Origin: Akkermansia muciniphila
GTDB lineage: Bacteria > Verrucomicrobiota > Verrucomicrobiia > Verrucomicrobiales > Akkermansiaceae
Length of the DNA stretch: 64,000 nt
Direction: 5' to 3'
NCBI GenBank assembly: GCA_945901795.1
Contig: CAMDLP010000010.1
Coordinates: forward strand, 1-64,000
Positions 57,511 to 64,000 of this stretch are shown here, in pieces; position 1 is the first letter of the stretch; every line of letters begins with the position of its first letter. Below the pieces are notes generated by a model, which did not search any database, was not told the DNA's origin, and saw nothing but the letters and a program-made list of their open reading frames with translations. The translations under genes and the position numbers were made by a program.

Positions 57511-57882
57511 TCATGCTCCTGTGAAGCTTACGCCGATTTCCTCGGAGATCTCCTTGAGGCGCAAATCAAACGTCCAGAGCGGAATTCCGCCGAGGACCGA
57601 CGACGCGAGGATATTCGCGTCGTTCCACTGGATCCCGCGACCCCAGAGACGGCGGGATTCCACCATCTGATGGGTTTCGGAAAAACTGGCGATCGGCGGG
57701 CGACTCAGTTTCGCCAGATCGATCACCGTCTGCCGGCGGTTTTTCAAGGTTCCCATGGACAGCTCGCCGACGATGATCGGATGGCACCAGACTTCGCCGT
57801 CCTCCAACATGGCCGCAAGCAGGGGATTTCGCTGGCGGAAATGACGGACCCAGACGCAGGAATCAACGAGGATCGGCTTCAT
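57511..57882 (-). CDS. vapC: VapC PIN-domain toxin
   Basis: MKPILVDSCVWVRHFRQRN...HPIIVGELSMG...NDANILASSVLGGIPLWTFDLRL. Confidence 0.92.
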   Translation of the reverse strand: MKPILVDSCVWVRHFRQRNPLLAAMLEDGEVWCHPIIVGELSMGTLKNRRQTVIDLAKLSRPPIASFSETHQMVESRRLWGRGIQWNDANILASSVLGGIPLWTFDLRLKEISEEIGVSFTGA

Positions 57883-58124
57883 GATGGTTCTTCTGCGACT
57901 TTGGAGGTTGGAAATGTGGCATCCGAGTAATAGCTCACGCGGGAGTCCCGGGGAGCGATATCGAAGTCCGGCATCGTCCCGCCCAAGGCAGCGAGTCTGC
58001 GGGCGGCCATCCTTTTCACGTATGCATCGAGGACAAAGTTGAGGAGCTTGGACTTTTCATCGATACCGCTGAATTCTGCTGCTGCTGCGAGCAAATCGTC
58101 ATCAATTGTTACGGTTGTTCTCAT
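57879..58124 (-). CDS. vapB: VapB-family antitoxin
   Basis: MRTTVTIDDDLLAAAAEFSGIDEKSKLLNFVLDAYVKRMAARRLAALGG; 4-bp overlap with vapC. Confidence 0.92.
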   Translation of the reverse strand: MRTTVTIDDDLLAAAAEFSGIDEKSKLLNFVLDAYVKRMAARRLAALGGTMPDFDIAPRDSRVSYYSDATFPTSKVAEEPS

Positions 58125-58242
58125 GCCGAATAAGATGCATCAAAAGAATCGCTATTTCAAGCACTTTTTTGAATCTCTTTAATTTAGCTACTCGTTTCAG
58201 GGCTTGCCGAAACTGGTGGGGAGCGGTAAACGCTCCCTCGAC

Positions 58243-59796
58243 ATGGACAAGAAACCTGTAGTGCTCATTATTCGCGACGGTTGGGGTGTGAATCCTGGGG
58301 GGAAGGAAACCGCAATCAAGGACGGGAACGCGACCTTGTTGGCGAAAACCCCGTTTCACGAAGTGATGTTCAAGACCTATCCGAAGGGTTTTCTCAGCGC
58401 CTCCGGCCTCGATGTGGGGCTTCCTCCCGGCCAAATGGGGAATTCGGAAGTCGGCCATCTCAATCTCGGCGCCGGCCGCATCGTTTACCAGGATCTCACC
58501 CGCATCAACAAGGCGATCGAAGAGGGAACTCTCGCGACGAATCCGGTTTTCGAGGAGGCCCTTGAAAAAGCCAAGTCCAGCCGCCTGCACTTCATCGGCC
58601 TCGTTTCCGACGGCGGCGTGCATAGCCACCAAGACCAGCTAATCGCCATGGTGAAGCTGGCGAAAGAAGCAGGTGTGAACGACATTTTCATCCATGCGAT
58701 CACCGACGGTCGCGACACCTCGCCGACCGGTGGACAGGCCTACCTGGCCAAGGTCGAGGACGAGGCCGCCAAGTGCGGCGCGCATGTCGCCACCGTGATC
58801 GGCCGCTATTTTGCCATGGACCGCGACAAACGCTGGGACCGCGTGAAGCTGGCCTGGGATGCGATCGTTCTCGGAAAGGGCGAGAAGCGCGATGTCCTCG
58901 CGAGCGAGGCCGTGGCTGACTACTACCGGATGGACAAGACCGACGAGTTCATGCCGCCGATGATTTTCGCTGAAGCCGACACCCAGCGTGTCAGGGATGG
59001 CGACGTGGTCCTGTTTTTCAACTTCCGCTCCGACCGTGCCCGCGAGCTATCGGAAGCGTTTCTCTATCCGGACTTTAACGGCTTCGACCGCGGAGTCACT
59101 CCGAAGGTGAATTTCGTCACCCTCACCCAATACGACGAGAAATACGACTGCCCGGCGATTTTCTCCGCGCAGACGCTCGACATGGTGCTCGGCCAGACTG
59201 TCGCGAACGCCGGTATGACGCAGATGCGGATCGCCGAAACCGAGAAATATCCGCACGTCACCTACTTCTTCAACGGCGGCGAGGAAGTCGCCTATCAAGG
59301 CGAGGACCGGGTGATCATCCCGTCTCCCAAGGATGTGGCGACCTATGACTTCAAACCGGAGATGAGCGCCCAGCAGGTGACCGATACCGTCCTCGCCAAG
59401 CTCAAGGACTACGACATGGTTATCCTCAATTTCGCCAACCCCGACATGGTCGGCCACACCGGCGTGGTCGAAGCCGCGATCAAGGCCTGCGAGGTCATCG
59501 ATGCCGACGTGAAAGCTATCGTCCAGGAAACCCTCCGCCTCGGCGGAAAGCTCCTCATCTCCGCCGACCACGGCAACTGCGAATACATGCGCAACCCCGA
59601 CGGCTCGCCGAACACCGCGCACACCACCAACCTCGTGCACATCTTCTACGTCGCCGCCGACGCGGACCAATACACAGTTAGAGATGGCATCCTGGCGGAC
59701 GTCGCTCCGACTCTGTTGGAAATGCTCGGCGTGCCCAAGCCCGAGCAAATGACCGGAAAAAGCATGTTGGTGAACAAGGCGAAGAAGGCGGTGTGA
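58243..59796 (+). CDS. gpmI: 2,3-bisphosphoglycerate-independent phosphoglycerate mutase
   Basis: VVLIIRDGWGVNPGGKETAIKDGN...GQMGNSEVGHLNLGAGRIVYQDLTRI...SADHGNCEYM. Confidence 0.97.
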   Translation: MDKKPVVLIIRDGWGVNPGGKETAIKDGNATLLAKTPFHEVMFKTYPKGFLSASGLDVGLPPGQMGNSEVGHLNLGAGRIVYQDLTRINKAIEEGTLATNPVFEEALEKAKSSRLHFIGLVSDGGVHSHQDQLIAMVKLAKEAGVNDIFIHAITDGRDTSPTGGQAYLAKVEDEAAKCGAHVATVIGRYFAMDRDKRWDRVKLAWDAIVLGKGEKRDVLASEAVADYYRMDKTDEFMPPMIFAEADTQRVRDGDVVLFFNFRSDRARELSEAFLYPDFNGFDRGVTPKVNFVTLTQYDEKYDCPAIFSAQTLDMVLGQTVANAGMTQMRIAETEKYPHVTYFFNGGEEVAYQGEDRVIIPSPKDVATYDFKPEMSAQQVTDTVLAKLKDYDMVILNFANPDMVGHTGVVEAAIKACEVIDADVKAIVQETLRLGGKLLISADHGNCEYMRNPDGSPNTAHTTNLVHIFYVAADADQYTVRDGILADVAPTLLEMLGVPKPEQMTGKSMLVNKAKKAV

Positions 59797-59811
59797 GCGG
59801 AGGAAATGTGA

Positions 59812-59830
59812 TCCGGCTGTCTCAGCCGGA
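59812..59830. repeat. palindromic hairpin between convergent genes, GTCTC loop
   Basis: TCCGGCT(GTCTC)AGCCGGA. Confidence 0.8.
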
Positions 59831-59835
59831 ACACT

Positions 59836-62211
59836 TCATGCAAACTGCGACTTCCCAGCTTGATGGACGATCAGCAGCCTCAGCCCGTTGAGGCACACAA
59901 GCACCGTGCTACCTTCGTGGCCGACCACGCCTAACGGTAGCGCGAGCGAAAAGCCGAGCGCCGCGATGATCAGGACGACGATGACGGCGCTGGCGAAGAC
60001 GAGATTCTGAAGAAGCACGCGTTTTGCTCGTCTCGCGTGGCCGACGAGGAGAGCGATGTTTTCGAGTCGGTCGCCCATCAGGACGACGTCGGCCGTCTCC
60101 ATCGCGACGTCGGTGCCAGCCGCGCCCATGGCCACGCCGATGTCGGACATCGCGAGGGCGGGCGCGTCGTTCACTCCGTCGCCGATCATCATCACGGTGC
60201 CCTCTAACTTTAGCTCGCGGATGACCTTGAGTTTGTCCTCGGGAAGCAGCTCGGCAAAGACCTCGTCCACTTTTGCTTCAAGCGCGATGGCTTCCGCGAC
60301 GAGCCGTTGGTCGCCGGTGAGCATGACGACTTTTTTCACGCCGAGGCGGTGCAAGTCATCGGCCAGGTGGCGGGCGGCGGGGCGGATGGTGTCCGCCATG
60401 ACGAGCACGGCTTGCGCGGTGACGAGGTCGCCCACGCGGGTGCCGAGCCAGACGCAGGTTTTGCCCTTGGCTTGCAGAGGCTGGGAAATTGCGGCGAGTG
60501 AGGCGGCGCCGCTGGCGTTGCGCTCGCGGAAAAGTCGCTCGCTGCCCACGAGGTAGCGGGTGGTCTCGATGGTGGCTTCCGCGCCTTTGCCGGCGGTGGA
60601 TTGGAAGTCGGTGGCTTCAGGGAGTGCGATTCCCAGTGCTTCGGCGCTTTTGACGATGGCGTGGGCGAGGGGATGCTCGGACTTCGCTTCAAGCGCGGCG
60701 GCGGCGCGGAGGAGAGCGGTAACCGGAGCGGGGAGGGGAGAGTTGATTTCGTGGATGCCGTCGGCGGTGACGATTTCCGTGAGTGAGGGCTTGCCGACGG
60801 TGAGGGTGCCGGTCTTGTCGATGGCGACGATGTCGATCTTGGCGGCTCTTTCCAGATGGGAACCGCCTTTGATGAGAATGCCGCGGCGGGCGGCGCCGCC
60901 AATGGCTGATAGGACGGTGGCGGGTGTGCTGATGATGAGGGCGCAGGGCGAGGCGACCACCATGATGGTCATGGCCCGATAGAACGCCGTGCCGAAGGAC
61001 TCCGCCTGGAAAAGGAAGGGAACGAGAAATACCAGGATGGTGAATCCGATGACTCCCATGGCGTAGTATTGCTCGGCTTTTTCGAGGAAGCGCTGGGTGC
61101 CGGATTTTTCCGCCTGGGCCTCGGCGACGAGTTTGACCATCCGCGCGAGGGCCGAGTCTTCCGAGCGCTTGGTGACGGTGAGTTCGACGCCGCCGCTCTG
61201 GTTGATGGTGCCGGCGAAGAGCGTGCTTCCGAGAGATTTGGAAACGGGCATGGATTCGCCGGTTAGGGAAGATTCATCGACGTTGGTGCTGCCTTCGGAA
61301 ATGACGCCGTCCACCGGAATCTGCTCGCCGGGGCGGACGATGACGATTTCCCCGAGTTCCAGATCCTCGACCGCGACCTTGATCGTGCCACCGTCGCGTT
61401 TGACCGAGGCTTCACTGGGTCTGAGGGTGAGCAGGGACTCGATGGCTTTCTGCGTGCGCTCCAAAGCGTGGCGCTGGAGGACGTTGGAAAAACTGAAGAG
61501 GAAAAGCAGAAGCGCGCCTTCGAACGGAGCACCGATCAGGGCCGCGCCGAGAGCGGCGAGGACCATCAGCACGTCCACGTCGAGCACGCCTTCGCGAAGC
61601 GAGGCGATGGCGGAGCGCACACCTTTTTGTCCTGCGAAAACGTAGGCCGCGACGTAGATCGAATGAGTGGCGGGTCCGATCCCCGTGGCTTTTTCGACGA
61701 TCAATCCAGCGATTAGAAAAAGTAGGCCGAGGCCGCAGGAAATTTCCTCGTTGAGGTCGCCGGCGCGGATTTTTTGCATCAGCGAGCGAGTGTCCGCACG
61801 CCGGGATTCCAGCGGTTTAATGTCGGCACCGGTTTTCTTCAGGTCGTCGGCCATGCGTTCTTCCGGTTCGATGTCGGAATCGAAAGTGACTGACAGGACC
61901 CTGCCGAGATAGGTCGCGTTGGCGCGCCTGACTCCGGGAATACGGCTCACTCTTTTCTCCAGCTTCTGGGCGCAGGCCTCGCAGGCGTTTCCTTCCAGGC
62001 GGAACGTGTGTTTGCGGATCGCGGATTCGACGTGAGCGATGTGTTCCTTGAGTAGCGAACGCACCTCGTTTTCACTCAGCAGCGCCGGATCGAAATCCAC
62101 GTTGACGACCGCATGCTCTGGATCGGTCGATGCCCGGATGATGCCGCTGTGGGCGGCTAGATCCATGTCGGCTTTTTGGACGACGGGCGTCTTGGGGGTT
62201 ACGTCGTTCAT
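59836..62211 (-). CDS. P1B-type heavy-metal ATPase (SPC + HEGST motifs, N-terminal CxxC domain)
   Basis: DKTGTLT; SPCALIISTPATVLSA; VVGHEGSTVLVCLNGLRLL; GNACEACAQKLEKRVSRIPGV. Confidence 0.95.
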   Translation of the reverse strand: MNDVTPKTPVVQKADMDLAAHSGIIRASTDPEHAVVNVDFDPALLSENEVRSLLKEHIAHVESAIRKHTFRLEGNACEACAQKLEKRVSRIPGVRRANATYLGRVLSVTFDSDIEPEERMADDLKKTGADIKPLESRRADTRSLMQKIRAGDLNEEISCGLGLLFLIAGLIVEKATGIGPATHSIYVAAYVFAGQKGVRSAIASLREGVLDVDVLMVLAALGAALIGAPFEGALLLFLFSFSNVLQRHALERTQKAIESLLTLRPSEASVKRDGGTIKVAVEDLELGEIVIVRPGEQIPVDGVISEGSTNVDESSLTGESMPVSKSLGSTLFAGTINQSGGVELTVTKRSEDSALARMVKLVAEAQAEKSGTQRFLEKAEQYYAMGVIGFTILVFLVPFLFQAESFGTAFYRAMTIMVVASPCALIISTPATVLSAIGGAARRGILIKGGSHLERAAKIDIVAIDKTGTLTVGKPSLTEIVTADGIHEINSPLPAPVTALLRAAAALEAKSEHPLAHAIVKSAEALGIALPEATDFQSTAGKGAEATIETTRYLVGSERLFRERNASGAASLAAISQPLQAKGKTCVWLGTRVGDLVTAQAVLVMADTIRPAARHLADDLHRLGVKKVVMLTGDQRLVAEAIALEAKVDEVFAELLPEDKLKVIRELKLEGTVMMIGDGVNDAPALAMSDIGVAMGAAGTDVAMETADVVLMGDRLENIALLVGHARRAKRVLLQNLVFASAVIVVLIIAALGFSLALPLGVVGHEGSTVLVCLNGLRLLIVHQAGKSQFA

Positions 62212-62249
62212 GGTTAGCAGTGTGGCTGGTTTGAAGCCTCCGCGCCAGA

Positions 62250-63287
62250 TCAGACAATCGGTATCTTCGTCCTGACCTTGGCGGCGATTTCGTGAAATGC
62301 CGCGGAAACCTTGTTGCTGGCAGGTGGGGCAAGGGCGATCGGAGCTCCCGAGTCGCCGCGTTCGCGGGTTTCGACGTTGATCGGGATTTGTCCGAGCAGC
62401 GGGACGTTGAGGTGCTCCGCCTCGCGGACGCCGCCTTCTTTTCCGAAAATATAATACTTCTTCCCGGCATCGCACTCGAACCACGCCATGTTTTCGACGA
62501 GGCCGGTGATCGGCACGTTCACTTTGGCGAACATGGAAACCGCCTTGCGGGCGTCGATCAGCGCGACTTCCTGCGGCGTGGTGACGATGATGACGCCATC
62601 CACCGTCACGGTCTGGACGATGGTGAGCTGGATGTCTCCGGTGCCGGGCGGCAGGTCGAGCACGAGATAATCGAGGTCTTCCCATGCGACCTGACGGAGA
62701 AATTGCTGGGTATAGCGTGTCGCCATCGGGCCGCGGACGATCACGGGCGAGCGGTCTTCGAGCAGGAATCCCATCGACATGAGTTTCAGTCCGTGGGCTT
62801 CGAGCGGGATGATTTCATCGTGTTCGTTGGCCATCGGGCGCTCGTTGACGCCGAACATCTGGGCGACCGACGGGCCGTAGAGGTCGCAATCGCAGAGACC
62901 GACCTTCGCGCCGGTGGCGGCGAGGGCGACGGCGAGATTGGCGGCGACGGTGGATTTGCCGACACCGCCTTTTCCGGAGGCGACCGCGATGATGCGTTTC
63001 ACTCCGGGGATCGAGGATTTCCCGATAGTAGCGGCGGCTGCGGGCGCGTCCTTGACGTCGATCTCGATTTTAACCGTGCCGATATCAGGCAGGGGATCGA
63101 GAATCGCATGGCAGTCTTGGAAAATTTGCTGGGGCACCTTCTCGTCGCGGGTGGCGATTTCGATGTGGACGGTGACGAGGCCGGGCTCGCATTTGACGTC
63201 CTTGACGAGGCCGAAGGAGATGATGTCCCGGGAAAAACCGGGGTAGCGGACTTGGCGGAGGGCTTCGCGGATGAAATCAGGATTCAT
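62250..63287 (-). CDS. apbC: Mrp/NBP35-family P-loop Fe-S carrier ATPase
   Basis: IIAVASGKGGVGKSTVAANLAVALA; CDCDLYGPSVAQMFG; DYLVLDLPPGTGDIQLT. Confidence 0.95.
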   Translation of the reverse strand: MNPDFIREALRQVRYPGFSRDIISFGLVKDVKCEPGLVTVHIEIATRDEKVPQQIFQDCHAILDPLPDIGTVKIEIDVKDAPAAAATIGKSSIPGVKRIIAVASGKGGVGKSTVAANLAVALAATGAKVGLCDCDLYGPSVAQMFGVNERPMANEHDEIIPLEAHGLKLMSMGFLLEDRSPVIVRGPMATRYTQQFLRQVAWEDLDYLVLDLPPGTGDIQLTIVQTVTVDGVIIVTTPQEVALIDARKAVSMFAKVNVPITGLVENMAWFECDAGKKYYIFGKEGGVREAEHLNVPLLGQIPINVETRERGDSGAPIALAPPASNKVSAAFHEIAAKVRTKIPIV

Positions 63288-63421
63288 GGACGGCGTGATT
63301 CTGTTCCGATCGGGCGGCGGTGCAACGCGTTTGTCATCATTCGCCGAAATTGCCGCGGCCGGGGATTGACTCACTCACAGATCCGCCGAAATACTCCGCC
63401 GCTCCGAACGCTCACTAATTT

Positions 63422-64000
63422 ATGGAAAACGTCATCATCATCGGCACCGGCTGCGCGGGATACACCGCGGCCATTTACACCGCCCGCGCCAATCTAACTC
63501 CGCTGCTTCTTTCCGGCACCCAGCCCGGCGGCCAGCTGACTACGACGACCGAGGTGGAGAACTTCCCGGGCCACCCCGAAGGCATCATGGGGCCGGATTT
63601 GATGATGAAAATGCAGACGCAGGCCGAGAAATTCGGTGCCCGCATCGCCTGGGCCAGCGTCGAGTCGGTCGAGCGCCGCGCGGACGGCACGTTCCAGCTG
63701 AATGCGGGTTCGGAGACTTTCGAGGCGAAAACCGTCATCGTGGCGACGGGAGCCGCTCCCCGCCACTTGGGGATTCCCGGCGAGCAAAAACTCATCGGCC
63801 ACGGACTGACTTCCTGCGCGACGTGCGACGGCGCTTTCTATCGTGATGTCCCGGTCTGCGTGATCGGCGGCGGCGACAGCGCCTGCGAAGAGGCCGGTTT
63901 CCTGACCCGTTTCGCCAGCAAGGTGTATCTCATCCACCGCCGCGACGAGCTGCGCGCTTCGAAGATCATGGCCGACCGGGCCTTGGCCAATCCGAAGATC
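63422..64000 (+). CDS. trxB: thioredoxin-disulfide reductase, 3' end beyond window
   Basis: [32 protein letters not shown]...[15 protein letters not shown]...[25 protein letters not shown]. Confidence 0.95.
   Translation, partial: MENVIIIGTGCAGYTAAIYTARANLTPLLLSGTQPGGQLTTTTEVENFPGHPEGIMGPDLMMKMQTQAEKFGARIAWASVESVERRADGTFQLNAGSETFEAKTVIVATGAAPRHLGIPGEQKLIGHGLTSCATCDGAFYRDVPVCVIGGGDSACEEAGFLTRFASKVYLIHRRDELRASKIMADRALANPKI

Noticed and set aside
62292-63497. 401-aa + strand ORF opposite the Mrp ATPase
   Set aside because: Antisense shadow; the Mrp gene has clear P-loop motifs.

Overview
The window looks like one contiguous piece of a Verrucomicrobiota-type chromosome (inferred from gene content: DUF5107-TPR protein, ThuA, Gfo/Idh with a Tat signal, PF07399-type antiporter, ebo-like genes). 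It is GC-rich, mostly housekeeping and densely coding. About 50 CDS are supported, plus tRNA-Pro(TGG) and a CAT-anticodon tRNA. Most long ORFs in the supplied track are antisense or frame shadows of real genes. Accessory or decayed sequence is concentrated at 1-1750 (group II intron 3' end, 99-bp direct repeats, long hairpins, an 11-unit 21-bp tandem array, a frameshifted gene), 45.7-46.3 kb (probable hipBA relic) and 53.2-54.4 kb (remnant of a transglutaminase/ATP-grasp operon, then a MITE-like element with a 5-bp target duplication). The most unusual signal is a set of intergenic palindromic elements. Several are arranged as inverted pairs, and their hairpins keep a near-constant loop (GTCTC/GCCTC/GCCCTC) while the stems change by compensatory substitution. 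Others start with GTAG like REP sequences. One overlaps the 3' end of ribE and supplies its C-terminal residues. Other points of interest are a toxin-antitoxin-like nucleotidyltransferase pair translationally coupled inside a pyrimidine operon, a phd/vapC pair after pyrC, a partial ebo-like cluster, and a three-gene secreted-protein operon of unknown function. No searches were run; family names come from motif recognition.
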